Source of the DNA: Trinickia soli | GTDB taxonomy: Bacteria > Pseudomonadota > Gammaproteobacteria > Burkholderiales > Burkholderiaceae | Reading direction: 5' to 3' | Assembly: GCF_002879855.1 (NCBI RefSeq) | Contig: NZ_PNYB01000001.1 | Span: forward strand, 248,001 to 312,000 | DNA length: 64,000 nt | Part shown: positions 53,593-62,813 of the stretch, piece after piece | Layout of the letters: every line of letters begins with the position of its first letter | Position numbering within the stretch: the stretch's first letter is position 1 | The notes under the pieces: generated by a model | Told to the model about the DNA's origin: nothing | What the model saw: the letters and a program-made list of their open reading frames with translations, nothing else | The model's database searches: none | Program-made: the position numbers and the translations under genes

Positions 53593-54651
53593 ATGGACAC
53601 ACCTATCGGCAAACCACTGATTTCGTTGGTGGTGCCGTTTTACAACGAAGTCGAGGCGGTTGACGGGTTCTTTGCCCACATCGTGCCGTTTCTGGAGGCG
53701 ATCGAATCGATCCGGTTCGAGATCGTCTGCATCAATGACGGCAGCGTAGATGGCACACTCGACAAGCTCGTGCATGTTGCGACGAACGACAAGCGCGTGC
53801 GTGTGCTCGATTTCACGCGAAATTTCGGCAAGGAGGCTGCGCTGACGGCCGGTATCGAGGAAGCTTCGGGTGACGCAGTGATTCCCATCGACGCCGACCT
53901 GCAGGACCCGCCCAGCCTGATTCCGGTCATGATCGAGCATTGGCTGCAAGGGGCGGAGGTCGTCGCCGCGAAAAGAAGTGATCGGGCTTGCGATACGTTT
54001 CTGAAACGCACGACAGCGGCGCTTTACTATCGCGTCCATAACGCGCTTTCCGAAGTCAAGCTGCCCGAAAACGTCGGGGATTTTCGCCTGATGGACCGGT
54101 CAGTCGTCAACGCCTTGCGAAGTCTGCCGGAACGGCACCGCTTTATGAAGGGGCTTTTCGCATGGGTCGGATTTCGGACGGTCATAGTCGAATATCAGCG
54201 CGAGCCGCGCACAGTGGGGAAGTCGAAGTTCTCCGGGTGGCGGCTCTGGAATTTTGCCCTCGAAGGGATCACAAGCTTCAGCACGATACCGCTGCGCAGT
54301 TGGACGTATATCGGGCTCGCGATGGCGGCGCTCGCCTTTTGCTACGGTGGGACGATCGTCGGGCGCACAATCCTGTTCGGGAACCCCGTGCCTGGATACG
54401 CTTCGCTGCTTTCGATCATGCTTTTCCTGGGCGGGATCGAACTGGTCGGCATCGGCGTGGTCGGCGAGTATGTCGGACGCATCTATCACGAGACTAAAGA
54501 ACGCCCGATTTACATCGTGCGGCGGCGCTATCAAGCGAACGACAACGTGCGCGCGTTGCCCGTTCGGCGCGGCGAAGCCGGCGCGCGCAACGTAACGGCG
54601 CTGCACGTCCCGCGCAGGCGCGCGATGGCGGATGCGCGGATGGGTCGTTGA
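53593..54651 (+). CDS. GT2 polyprenyl-phosphate sugar synthase (GtrB / DPM1-like)
   Basis: A 352-residue enzyme. Residues 1-~240 are a GT-A domain (ISLVVPFYNEVEAVDGFF, INDGSVDGTLDKL, PIDADLQDPPSLIPVM with the DxD-type metal site). Two C-terminal helices follow (LRSWTYIGLAMAALAFCYGG, LLSIMLFLGGIELVGIGVVG) and the closing YVGRIYHETKERPIYIVRR. The layout is that of GtrB, which loads a sugar from a nucleotide onto undecaprenyl phosphate in the inner membrane. It feeds the GT87 enzymes on either side. The frame is open upstream, but the N-terminal motif fixes the ATG at 53593. Confidence 0.92.
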   Translation: MDTPIGKPLISLVVPFYNEVEAVDGFFAHIVPFLEAIESIRFEIVCINDGSVDGTLDKLVHVATNDKRVRVLDFTRNFGKEAALTAGIEEASGDAVIPIDADLQDPPSLIPVMIEHWLQGAEVVAAKRSDRACDTFLKRTTAALYYRVHNALSEVKLPENVGDFRLMDRSVVNALRSLPERHRFMKGLFAWVGFRTVIVEYQREPRTVGKSKFSGWRLWNFALEGITSFSTIPLRSWTYIGLAMAALAFCYGGTIVGRTILFGNPVPGYASLLSIMLFLGGIELVGIGVVGEYVGRIYHETKERPIYIVRRRYQANDNVRALPVRRGEAGARNVTALHVPRRRAMADARMGR

Positions 54652-54668
54652 CCTGCCAGGAGATTGTC

Positions 54669-55406
54669 ATGTCACCGGAAGCCTATTTGGAGATGGCGGA
54701 GACCGAGCTGGAGCACTGGTGGTTCCGTGGCCGGCGAGATGTCCTTTGTTCAATACTTCGCCAGCTCGCATTGGCGCCGCAAACCCGTGTGCTCGAAGTG
54801 GGCTCCGGCACGGGCGGAAATCTGGATCTCCTGGCTGAATTCGGCAGTGTGAGCGGATTGGAGATGGATGCGAATGCGCTTGCAATGAGCGTTGAGCGGA
54901 CCCGTGGTTGCTTCGACATACGTCGCGGACGCTGTCCTGACGACATTCCGTTCCATGACGGGGCCTTCGATCTGATTTGCTTCTTGGACTGTCTGGAACA
55001 CATTTCGGACGACGTCGGCACGCTGAAGCGCATGCATGCGCTGCTAGCACCGGGCGGATCGATTGTACTGACGGTACCGGCTTATCAATGGTTGTGGAGT
55101 GGACACGACGAGTTTCTTCATCATCGTCGCCGCTACGATCGTGCGTCATTGACGAGGTGTGCGCAGGCAGCGGGTTATCGCATTGAGCGCATCACCTATT
55201 TCAACACGCTGCTCTTTCCGCTTGCGGTGGCGGTCCGATTGTGCGATCGGCTGCGTCGGCGCGGAAGATCGAGCGGAGATGCGGTGCCGGCCGAGCCGTT
55301 GAATGCCGCGCTATACGGCATTTTCAAGAGTGAATCGTCATGGCTCGCGCATCATGGGCTCCCCTTTGGCGTCTCGCTACTTGCCGTATTGAAGGCTGAC
55401 TCGTGA
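54669..55406 (+). CDS. Class I SAM-dependent methyltransferase
   Basis: A 245-residue cytosolic enzyme. It opens SPEAYLEMAETELEHWWFRG, a start common in methyltransferases of glycan loci. Motif I is RVLEVGSGTGGNLDLLAEFG, and the motif II/III region reads FDLICFLDCLEHISDDVGTL. LLAPGGSIVLTVPAYQWLW follows. It may methylate a sugar or lipid-linked intermediate of the operon. An AGGAG site precedes the ATG at 54669; an upstream in-frame TTG is less likely. Its stop overlaps the next ATG (TGATG). Confidence 0.85.
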   Translation: MSPEAYLEMAETELEHWWFRGRRDVLCSILRQLALAPQTRVLEVGSGTGGNLDLLAEFGSVSGLEMDANALAMSVERTRGCFDIRRGRCPDDIPFHDGAFDLICFLDCLEHISDDVGTLKRMHALLAPGGSIVLTVPAYQWLWSGHDEFLHHRRRYDRASLTRCAQAAGYRIERITYFNTLLFPLAVAVRLCDRLRRRGRSSGDAVPAEPLNAALYGIFKSESSWLAHHGLPFGVSLLAVLKADS

Positions 55407-55897
55407 TGACCGGCCCGAAATGCTCGTCGGAACGGGCTTCGAATATTGCGTTTGTCCCCAAACTTACTCGTAAGGCCAAGGCGCCAATGAGACCGTTCGC
55501 TCATTCGTCTGTGCGGTACTTGCTGGTCGGGTTTTCAAATACGGCAGTCGGCTTCGCAGTAATCTGGGTCGCACTGCGCTGCTTTGGCCTCGGCAATGTC
55601 GCTGCCAATGCCGCCGGCTACTCGGTTGCGTTTCTATGGAGCTTTGCACTCAACCGGAAGTGGACGTTTTATCACGAAGGCGCTGTGGGGGCCGCCTTGC
55701 TGCGTTACCTCCTTGCAACGCTCGTGGCCTACGGGATGAACCTGCTGGTGGTGATACTGGTAGAGCGGTGGTTGAGTCAAGGCAGCTTGTTCGTTCAGAT
55801 TGATGGGATGCTGACCTACACTTTGGTTGCCTACATTGGGGCACGATATTTCGTATTCCCGAGCAACCGCGTGCTGTCTTGGCGGCCGAAGATCTGA
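55406..55897 (+). CDS. GtrA-family lipid-sugar flippase
   Basis: A ~163-residue protein with four helices, the GtrA pattern: FAHSSVRYLLVGFSNTAVGF, then AAGYSVAFLWSFALNRKWTF, with the conserved N-R-K/W-T-F motif at the second loop, and AYIGARYFVFPSNR at the end. GtrA moves the polyprenyl-phosphate sugar made by GtrB across the inner membrane. The ATG at 55406 is coupled to the methyltransferase stop. An ATG at 55487 would give a 136-residue protein with the normal family length and may be the real start. Confidence 0.9.
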   Translation: MTGPKCSSERASNIAFVPKLTRKAKAPMRPFAHSSVRYLLVGFSNTAVGFAVIWVALRCFGLGNVAANAAGYSVAFLWSFALNRKWTFYHEGAVGAALLRYLLATLVAYGMNLLVVILVERWLSQGSLFVQIDGMLTYTLVAYIGARYFVFPSNRVLSWRPKI

Positions 55898-55938
55898 AGC
55901 TCCAGGCAAAGACCAACTGCGCCCTGTGAAGGAGCAAC

Positions 55939-57231
55939 ATGAGACAACGCTATGGGTCGCGGCTATTTTGGGTTGCGTTATGCTCAAGCGTCGTTCTCGC
56001 AATTGAGCTCAGCTTCACGGCAAGTCTGGCGTGGAGCACATTCACACGATCCGGGCCGCCGCAAGCGGGATTCGGGGTCGACTTTTCCGTGTACTGGAGT
56101 GCGGCAGTGGTGGCGCTCACGCACGGCCCGGCAGCCGTTTTCAATCAGGATCTTATGATGACCGTTGAGCGAACGGTCCGATCGGGCGAACTTTTCGCGG
56201 GCAGCAGTGGACCGTGGCTATATCCACCTACATTTCTCATTTTTCTCTTGCCGCTGGGGATTTTGCCTTTGAACGTCGCGCTGACCGCGTTCAGCTTCGT
56301 TGGGACCACTGCCTATCTTTGCTCGACGTGGGGGATAGTGCGCCGTGCTGGACCTCTGGCGCTCATTCCGGTGGCGGCATTTCCCGGTTTTTGGCTTGCG
56401 CTCTGTTATGGGCAGAACTCCCTTCTCACGGCGGCCGCGGCCGCGGCCGCTCTCGCATTGATGCCTACGCGGCCGATATTGACCGGCATTTTTGTCGGGC
56501 TTCTTAGCATGAAGCCTCAGCTAGGACTGGTATTTCCACTGGCACTGATCTGCTCGCGGCAGTGGTGCAGCTTCGCATCGGCAGCAGTATGCTCGGTACT
56601 GTTATGGGGCGTTAGTGCGGTTGTGCTTGGCGGTGATATGGTGCCAGCCTGGCTACATACCGCCTCGTGGTTTAGACACACCTGGATCGAGCATAACCCC
56701 GAGATATGGCGCGGTATGCCGACGATTTATGCAACTGCGCGAAGAGCGGGTGCGTCTGCGCAATTGGCATATTTGCTACAGGTAGCGGTCGCGGTACCGG
56801 CTTGCGCAGTGACGGCATGGCTATGGAGGGGGCCTGCAAGATACGAGCTGAAAGCCGCGGCATTGTGTTGCTGCACGCTACTCGTTCAGCCATATCTGCT
56901 TTATTACGATCTCGCTTGGCTCGTGATCCCCATTGCTTTCGTAGGCGTGGATCTGTGTCGGCACTCCGCGCGCAGCTTCGAATGGCTCTTGCTCGTCGTT
57001 GCGTGGGCTATGCCCTTGCAGTCCGTTGCCGCCAGGGTGATTCCAGGGGTGGGGCATTGGACTCCAGCGGTTCTGGTGTTGCTCCTTACCCTGATTGTCT
57101 GCCGGCATAAGCAGCAAACCGTGCAGCCGGACGAGGACGGCATATCCGATGTATGCGATCGCACCGCGCATACCCGCTACACACCTGCACGTCCGGTTTT
57201 GCCCAGCGGGGACGCTCGGCGATCTGGTTGA
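55939..57231 (+). CDS. GT87-family membrane glycosyltransferase (second copy)
   Basis: A 430-residue polytopic enzyme paralogous to the first gene of the operon: GFGVDFSVYWSAAVVALTHG, GPWLYPPTFLIFLLPLGILP, LCYGQNSLLTAAAAAAALAL and GIFVGLLSMKPQLGLVFPLA repeat its landmarks in the same order. It probably adds a second sugar, or acts on a different acceptor. GGAG lies 6 bases upstream of the ATG. Its base composition is somewhat more AT-rich than the surrounding core genes, as is that of the gene before it, which hints at acquisition. Confidence 0.85.
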   Translation: MRQRYGSRLFWVALCSSVVLAIELSFTASLAWSTFTRSGPPQAGFGVDFSVYWSAAVVALTHGPAAVFNQDLMMTVERTVRSGELFAGSSGPWLYPPTFLIFLLPLGILPLNVALTAFSFVGTTAYLCSTWGIVRRAGPLALIPVAAFPGFWLALCYGQNSLLTAAAAAAALALMPTRPILTGIFVGLLSMKPQLGLVFPLALICSRQWCSFASAAVCSVLLWGVSAVVLGGDMVPAWLHTASWFRHTWIEHNPEIWRGMPTIYATARRAGASAQLAYLLQVAVAVPACAVTAWLWRGPARYELKAAALCCCTLLVQPYLLYYDLAWLVIPIAFVGVDLCRHSARSFEWLLLVVAWAMPLQSVAARVIPGVGHWTPAVLVLLLTLIVCRHKQQTVQPDEDGISDVCDRTAHTRYTPARPVLPSGDARRSG

Positions 57232-57668
57232 AACCAGCGGCGTCTACCCCGCACCTATATTTCAACGCCCCTCGGCGCTTCGCTGCCGTCGCTTCATGCG
57301 AGCGGCAGCGAAGCCGAAGGAGCCCCCGCAAGTCATGCCTTGCGCCATTTCGTGTCGGCCCTCGCGTGGGTGGTTCTCATGGCTGTCGTACGCTACCCGC
57401 GGGCAAGTGTTCAAGCAAGGGCTATGCCAACCGTTACGGAACGCTTTTGTATCAAAGGGCGAACGTCGCGTCAGGGCGTGCGCCCAACTGTCCGGCGTCC
57501 GTGTTGTCGCAGCTTTGCTACAAACCGAGCCGCTGCGGGGCTGGCCGCAAAACCCGCTTATCCGTGAGCGGCGGCGGATTCGCCCCGGCGCCAAGGCAAT
57601 AACCGCTGTGTCGCCGATGTTGCGAAATCGAATAGGAAGCGGAGTACCGCCATGTCGCATGGTTGAGA

Positions 57669-57690
57669 CAGCGTGCGCCGGCGCACGCTG
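57669..57690. repeat. 22-bp perfect GC-rich palindrome
   Basis: CAGCGTGCGCC (57669-57679) is followed directly by its complement GGCGCACGCTG (57680-57690). It lies 23 bases before the IS21-like end pair. No T-run follows on either strand, so it is not a standard terminator. Confidence 0.6.
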
Positions 57691-57713
57691 CGAGCCCGGA
57701 GCGGCGGACTTTC

Positions 57714-57780
57714 TGTCAACGCCGATTTAAATCTGACCACACTTTGTGGCGAATGGGTCATTTTTACATCGGCGCTAACA
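57714..57780. mobile_element. 67-bp relic with two IS21-like terminal repeats
   Basis: The left end TGTCAACGCCGATTTA and the complement of the right end, TGTTAGCGCCGATGTA, match at 13 of 16 bases. Both are of the TGTCAxCGCCGATxTA type common at IS21-family ends, including the inner TGACC/GGTCA part. No transposase lies between them; only about 35 bases remain. It may be a deletion relic or a very small non-autonomous element. The family is named from pattern memory. Confidence 0.5.
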
Positions 57781-58193
57781 ACTTTCCGCGGAAGCGAGCG
57801 TCGGCCCACACAAAACGGTAAGAACTACTGCGACTCCGTGTTCTGCCCGATGGCGTTTTTTCCTATAGTATTTCGTAAGGTTGGGCGCTATGTTGCAATG
57901 CATGAATGAAGAGACCGGGCTGCAGTCACATCCGGCCGCGTCAAAAAGATTCCGAGGTGGGGGGCGTATTTCGGTATGACGATTCGGTCCTTTGGGCACT
58001 CGAACGTCAAACCGTGTTTCGCACCGATTGCATCAAGCCGGCAATACCGCAAAGACGGTGTGCCGATGCGATCTTCGACCGTGAACGCCAACGCGCTGCA
58101 GCGTCGGCGCACTGATCGAGATCAAAAATGGCTGCGATTTGGCGAGTTAATCTGCCCTCGGGCGATGCTCGCTCATCGACACGGGGGCAATAG

Positions 58194-59639
58194 ATGACTA
58201 CCGCTTTTAATCCGCTGCATGCAGAGCGAACCGTTCTCCTGGTTTCGCTCAAGCCCGACACGGAAAGCGTCGACCAGCTCGTGGCCGCGCATTGGCATGT
58301 CGTGCATGCGCGGACACCGCAGCAGGTGCAAAAGGCTGTCGAGCGTGGCGCGATTCACGTCGGGCTCGTGCAATTGCCCCCGGATTGCAGCGCCCAGCAG
58401 TTAGCCGAGCTCGAGTCGTGCATCTCTCAAAGCGAAGTGGCATGGATCGCCGAAGTCCGGCCGGGCCAGGCGGAAGATCCGCTGGTTCGACGTTTCATCC
58501 TCGATTTCTGCTTCGATTTCATTACGTTGCCTTGCGACGACGAGCGGCTGACTATCCTCGTCGGGCACGCGGACGGGCTTTGGACGTTGCGCGATACGGA
58601 AGACCACGCGCTGCCGATCAAGGCCGGCACCACGATGATCGGCCAATGCGAGGCAATGCAACAGCTTAATCGCGGCCTCGACAAATGCGCCCGCACCGAG
58701 GCGCCCGTCTTTATCGCAGGCGAGTCGGGTACGGGCAAGGAATTGACGGCCCGCGCGATTCACGACCGGTCTGCGCGCGCCAAAGAGTCGTTCGTCGCAA
58801 TCAATTGCGCGGCGATTCCGCCTACCCTTCTGCAGTCGGAATTGTTCGGCCACGAACGCGGCGCGTTTACGGGCGCTTTGCAAAGAAAGATCGGTCGTAT
58901 CGAAGCGGCGGCGGGTGGAACGCTGTTTCTGGACGAAATCGGCGACATGCCGCATGAATGTCAGGCCGTGCTCTTGCGTTTTCTGCAGGAGGGCACGATC
59001 GAGCGGTTGGGAGGGACGGGGCCGATCAAGGTTGATGTGCGTATCGTATCGGCCACCCATGTGAACCTGACGAGCGCGATCGAGGCCGGACGCTTCCGCA
59101 TGGACCTCTATCACCGCTTATGCGTGTTACGGCTGGACGAACCGCCGCTGCGCGAGCGCGGCGGCGACATCAAGCTGCTTGCGCAACATGCGCTCGAGCT
59201 CTATCGGCGCGACGGCGCGCGCAAGATCCGCGGCTTCTCGAGCGACGCGATCGCCGCCATGTTCAATTACGGCTGGCCGGGGAACGTACGCGAACTCATC
59301 AACTGCGTGCGCCGTGCGGTTGTGATGGCCGAAGGACGTTTCATCACCGCGTCGGATCTGGGCTTGCCCGATGTAGCGGCCAAAGCCGGCAGAACCCTGG
59401 CGGAAATCCGTTGCGATGCCGAGCGTGCGGCAGTGCGCGACGCGCTCACGCGTCATGCCTATAGTCTTTCGAGCGCGGCCGTCGAACTCGGCATTTCACG
59501 TGCCACGTTATATCGGTTGCTCAACTCGATCGGGTTGCGCGACGAAGCGCCGACACAGCGTCATGCACGCGGCTTGATCGACGGCGCCCCGTGCGCAGCA
59601 GCATCGACGGGCCGCGACATCGAGCAGATGGCGCCCTGA
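58194..59639 (+). CDS. VpsR-like sigma-54-dependent activator
   Basis: A 481-residue enhancer-binding protein. Residues ~10-130 are a receiver-like VpsR-type domain ([20 protein letters not shown]) that lacks an obvious acidic phosphorylation pocket. The AAA+ domain has Walker A GESGTGKE (176-183), an intact sigma-54 contact loop GAFTGA (223-228), Walker [12 protein letters not shown] and [21 protein letters not shown] Fis-type HTH closes it (~425-465; [20 protein letters not shown]). VpsR and relatives in Burkholderia bind c-di-GMP and switch on exopolysaccharide genes, so the secreted DUF2334 gene downstream may be a target. No sigma-54 promoter was found in the gaps near it. Confidence 0.9.
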   Translation: MTTAFNPLHAERTVLLVSLKPDTESVDQLVAAHWHVVHARTPQQVQKAVERGAIHVGLVQLPPDCSAQQLAELESCISQSEVAWIAEVRPGQAEDPLVRRFILDFCFDFITLPCDDERLTILVGHADGLWTLRDTEDHALPIKAGTTMIGQCEAMQQLNRGLDKCARTEAPVFIAGESGTGKELTARAIHDRSARAKESFVAINCAAIPPTLLQSELFGHERGAFTGALQRKIGRIEAAAGGTLFLDEIGDMPHECQAVLLRFLQEGTIERLGGTGPIKVDVRIVSATHVNLTSAIEAGRFRMDLYHRLCVLRLDEPPLRERGGDIKLLAQHALELYRRDGARKIRGFSSDAIAAMFNYGWPGNVRELINCVRRAVVMAEGRFITASDLGLPDVAAKAGRTLAEIRCDAERAAVRDALTRHAYSLSSAAVELGISRATLYRLLNSIGLRDEAPTQRHARGLIDGAPCAAASTGRDIEQMAP

Positions 59640-59726
59640 GGCGTCGCTTCACTGGCTTGTCCGCGCGCGCGCACCACAGCGCGCTTGGAAAACCCGCTCG
59701 CACCGCATATCCTGACCTCCAACGCC

Positions 59727-59747
59727 CGCGCGCCTGTAAGGCGCGCG
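59727..59747 (+). terminator. Hairpin after the VpsR-like gene
   Basis: CGCGCGCC (59727-59734) and GGCGCGCG (59740-59747) form a perfect 8-bp G/C stem with a five-base loop, about 90 bases after the stop. The T-run is weak (ATTCTATT), so termination would be partial. Confidence 0.45.
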
Positions 59748-59781
59748 ATTCTATTGGTCGCGGATTCGGAGGACAAGGTTC

Positions 59782-60210
59782 ATGACGCGTGCCGTCGATT
59801 CAGGAATCATTCTCATTGCACGTCTGGCACTTTCCGTGCTGTTTTTATGGTCGGGCGTGATGAAGCTGCTCGGCTACGGCGCTTTCGTTGCCTACTTGCA
59901 GAGCAAGGGCGTGCCGTTCGTGCAAATCGCGGCGCCCATTGCGACGGCCGTCGAGGTGCTGGGCGGGCTCATGCTCATCGTCGGCTTCCTGATTCGACCG
60001 CTCGGCCTCGTCATGGCCGTCTACACGATCGCCACCGCGGTGCTTGGACATGATTTTTGGAATGTTGCCGATGCAGCGCTTCAGCACGACATGGTGATTC
60101 ATTTCTGGAAAAACGTCGGTATAGCCGGCGGCTTCCTGCTCTTGTGCGTGACAGGTGCCGGCGGCGCAAGCATCGATGCCGCGCGTGCGCCCCGCCGCCC
60201 GTTGCTTTGA
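59782..60210 (+). CDS. DoxX-family membrane protein
   Basis: A 142-residue four-helix inner-membrane protein. ILIARLALSVLFLWSGVMKL with GYGAFVAYLQSKGVP is the DoxX start, and AAPIATAVEVLGGLMLIVGF and HFWKNVGIAGGFLLLC are the other conserved blocks. The family is linked to redox or oxidative-stress functions in various bacteria, but the reaction is not known for most members. A GGAGGACAAGGTTC site precedes the ATG. Confidence 0.88.
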   Translation: MTRAVDSGIILIARLALSVLFLWSGVMKLLGYGAFVAYLQSKGVPFVQIAAPIATAVEVLGGLMLIVGFLIRPLGLVMAVYTIATAVLGHDFWNVADAALQHDMVIHFWKNVGIAGGFLLLCVTGAGGASIDAARAPRRPLL

Positions 60211-60304
60211 ACGGCATCATTGTCGATCGCTGCCACCGGGCCGCGCACGGTCCTTGCTAGTACCTTCGTATCTGACCCGCATGCGCGAGAAGGAGGGCCC
60301 GCGA

Positions 60305-60577
60305 ATGATTCAAAGCTTCGAGCAGCAAATCGACGGCAACACCATGCATTTTTGCGCCAGCCTCGGCGAGGGTGAAGCGACGCATCGCGTCATCATCAGC
60401 CGGGAGGATTCGGCCGAAACGCTTGTGGTATTCGACGCGTCGGGGCTGATCGGAACGTTGAAGGCAGAGATGGTGGCCCCCGACCGGCTTCTCGCCGACG
60501 CGATCCGCAAGGCGCGCGATGAAGGACTCATCGAACGCGCGATCGATACCGGCGCGATTCAGAACGCGACGCTATGA
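60305..60577 (+). CDS. Small soluble protein of unknown function
   Basis: A 90-residue protein with no signal peptide or membrane helix. It reads IQSFEQQIDGNTMHFCASLG, then HRVIISREDSAETLVVFDAS and a helical C-terminus, LLADAIRKARDEGLIERAID. The mixed beta-then-alpha pattern is consistent with a small folded domain. A GGAGGG site ~8 bases before the ATG at 60305 makes it a probable real gene. I do not recognise the family. It converges on the DHA2 exporter, with about 30 bases between stops. Confidence 0.6.
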   Translation: MIQSFEQQIDGNTMHFCASLGEGEATHRVIISREDSAETLVVFDASGLIGTLKAEMVAPDRLLADAIRKARDEGLIERAIDTGAIQNATL

Positions 60578-60606
60578 AGCGGCATCCTGTGCAATCGGAG
60601 CGGCCT

Positions 60607-62064
60607 TCATCGTATGGCTTTCTCCGTTTGCGCCCGCTCGTGCACATGTGACGACGGATGCACGCGGCTCGCAAGTATGAGCCCGAGCAGCAGCAGCCCC
60701 GCCGCAATGGCCGCCGAGAGCTGCAATCCGGAGACAACCGACGAAGCCGGCCCGGCATTGGCGAGCGCACCGAATGCCGCGACACCGACGGCACCGCCTG
60801 CCTGGCGCGCCGTGTTGAGCACCGCCGAAGCGGTGCCGGCCCGCTTGTGTTCGACCGAGGCGAGGACCGCCGTGGTCATGGCGGGTACCGCGAGGCCCAT
60901 GCCGGCGGGAATCAGCAGGAACGGCAAGAGTAACGCGGTGGTCGAGGTATCGGCCCGGGTCGCGTGCAGCAGCCCATAGCCAAGCATGCCGATCGCCGCT
61001 CCGATCATCATCGGGCGACGCGGGCCGTAGCGCGCGACGACCCAGCCGCTGACCACATTCGACACGAGGAATCCGCCCGTGAGCGGTAAAAAGGCCAAGC
61101 CGGCCTGCAACGGTGTATCGCCGTGAACACGTTGCAGATAAAGACTCAATACGAAAATCATGCCGTAATAGGCCATATTGACGCAGATGCCGAAAACCAC
61201 GGCTGCGCTGAACGTTGTATCGCGCAGCAATGCAAGCGGCACCATGGGCGCGCGGCTTTTCGCTTCGACGGCGACGAACGCGATGGCCGCGAGCACGGAC
61301 GCCGCCAGTGCGCCGATGATGCCCGGATGCCCCGCGCCGAGCGGCCGCATCTCGATGACAGCGCCCGTGAATGTGGTCAGCGCGACGATCGCGATGCACT
61401 GCCCGGGCAGATCGATGGCGATTGCGGAGGGCCTGTGAACTGCAGCGTTACTGTCATTGTGATTGTCGTTGTCGTCGCGACGAGGTACCCACAACGGTAC
61501 GGCGACCAGGCCCGCAATGCACAGCGGCACATTGACGAGAAAGATGCTGCGCCATCCCCACGTGGCGATCAGTATCCCGCCAAGCACCGGGCCGGCCGCA
61601 ATCGAGATCGCGCCCGCGGCGGTCCATAAACCGACGGCTCGTGCACGAAGGTGCGGGTCATGGCGACACGCGCGATTGAGCAGGGCCAGCGAATTGGGCA
61701 GCATGGCCGCAGCACTGACGCCTTGCGCCGCTCTGGCCGCGACGAGCAAGACCGCGTTCGGCGCGAGCCCGCATGCGAGAGAAGCCGCTGCGAACAGGAC
61801 GAGACCCGCAGCGAACATGCGTCTGGCGCCAAAGCGATCGCCCAGCACGCCGGCCGACAGCATCAAAACGGCAAACGCAAGCGTATAGGCGTCGACGATC
61901 CATTGCAGTGCCGAAACGCTCGCGTGCAACCGCGAGCCGATATCAGGCAGCGCGATGTTGACGATCGTTACATCGAGTTGCGTCACGACGAAGGCTACGC
62001 TGACCGTGGCAAGTACGCGCACGACGGCAGGCGGAAAGGCGGGAGTGTGGTTTCGGGTATTCAT
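60607..62064 (-). CDS. MFS multidrug exporter, DHA2 (EmrB/QacA) family
   Basis: A 485-residue, 14-helix proton antiporter. TM1 carries VAFVVTQLDVTIVNIALPDI (motif D1). AGVLGDRFGARRMFAAGLVL is motif A, ARAAQGVSAAAMLPNSLALL motif B, and AAGAISIAAGPVLGGILIA motif C. The ATG at 62064 gives a standard start; the frame is open further upstream, but that part is not protein-like. A polar insert (near RRDDNDNHNDSN) and a basic C-terminus are minor features. It is not closely similar to the fragment at the left edge. The substrate is unknown. Confidence 0.92.
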   Translation of the reverse strand: MNTRNHTPAFPPAVVRVLATVSVAFVVTQLDVTIVNIALPDIGSRLHASVSALQWIVDAYTLAFAVLMLSAGVLGDRFGARRMFAAGLVLFAAASLACGLAPNAVLLVAARAAQGVSAAAMLPNSLALLNRACRHDPHLRARAVGLWTAAGAISIAAGPVLGGILIATWGWRSIFLVNVPLCIAGLVAVPLWVPRRDDNDNHNDSNAAVHRPSAIAIDLPGQCIAIVALTTFTGAVIEMRPLGAGHPGIIGALAASVLAAIAFVAVEAKSRAPMVPLALLRDTTFSAAVVFGICVNMAYYGMIFVLSLYLQRVHGDTPLQAGLAFLPLTGGFLVSNVVSGWVVARYGPRRPMMIGAAIGMLGYGLLHATRADTSTTALLLPFLLIPAGMGLAVPAMTTAVLASVEHKRAGTASAVLNTARQAGGAVGVAAFGALANAGPASSVVSGLQLSAAIAAGLLLLGLILASRVHPSSHVHERAQTEKAIR

Positions 62065-62491
62065 GGCGACGATGCTATCAGTCTCGTCGCGCGAACGTTT
62101 CGATGTCTGATGAAACGTGGAATGAATCTTTTCAGGCATGAGCAATGCGGTTCGCGAAACAATAAGCCGCGATTTGCGGCATTGCATGAACCCATTCTCA
62201 ATAAGAAATTATCAAAATATCAACTGCTCTATCATCAAGCCGCCCAAATCAATGTGCGCCCGCCGACATTTTCATTCGAATTGATCGCGCGCGGACCCGC
62301 TTAAGCGTGCATGCTGATAACGCAGGGCAACGAATAGCGTGCGAACCCCCTTCGACCTGTTCGACCCGTGCTGATCAAACCTGAGACTGCCGTTCGAGAT
62401 GTTCTCCGAACACCTCGGTGGCTTGCTGCGCGCTACAAATCGATCCCGTCGCTACCAAGACCGCAGACGGCTTGAGACGAAGGAGCCCGTG
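62065..62491. other. 427-base divergent promoter region
   Basis: The gap between the DHA2 exporter and the small secreted protein has no gene. An AT-rich stretch near 62195-62230 is promoter-like. I looked for a sigma-54 box (TGGCAC-N5-TTGC) that could link it to the VpsR-like activator and found none that fits. Confidence 0.5.
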
Positions 62492-62803
62492 ATGCCTGTT
62501 CGAAATGATTTTCCTCGTCGCCAACTTGTCCCCTTGGTGACGGCCGTAGTGTTGACGATCGCGTTTTCAAGCGGTTTCGCATTGAACCAGGCCCGCGCGG
62601 AAAGTACGGAGAATAACGCCGCGAAGTCCGTGGACCCCTTGAAGGGTTTCAAAGTGCCGCCGTTACCGAACGGCTCGGCACACGTTGTCGTGCAACCGGG
62701 TATGTCAAAGAAAGATTGGCACGACGCGTACAAGGAAACCGGCCGTCCCCAGTTCAAACCGCATACCGTCAAGCGTTTAGGCGGCACAGTCGAACGCGAC
62801 TAG
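62492..62803 (+). CDS. Small exported protein beside the DUF2334 gene
   Basis: A 103-residue protein. A basic start (MPVRNDFPRRQLVPL) leads into a hydrophobic helix (VTAVVLTIAFSSGFALNQAR) and AESTENN, which reads as a signal peptide or anchor. The mature part has FKVPPLPNGSAHVVVQPGMS and a Lys/Trp-containing C-terminus. I do not recognise a family. An AAGGAG site precedes the ATG at 62492. It lies 10 bases before the DUF2334 gene and is probably cotranscribed with it. Confidence 0.65.
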   Translation: MPVRNDFPRRQLVPLVTAVVLTIAFSSGFALNQARAESTENNAAKSVDPLKGFKVPPLPNGSAHVVVQPGMSKKDWHDAYKETGRPQFKPHTVKRLGGTVERD

Positions 62804-62813
62804 GGAGACCGAC

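Larger units (their letters stand above)
57232..58193. other. Gene-poor region with mobile-element traces
   Basis: About 960 bases separate the glycosylation operon from the VpsR-like gene. Frames here are Arg/Ser-rich shadows with no recognisable protein. The region contains a 22-bp palindrome and a 67-bp pair of IS21-like ends (listed separately). From about 57790 on it is AT-rich and probably holds the promoter of the regulator. Confidence 0.5.

Noticed and set aside
57262-57660. Minus-strand frame in the gap before the VpsR-like gene
   Set aside because: Arg/Ser-rich, no family recognised, no good start.
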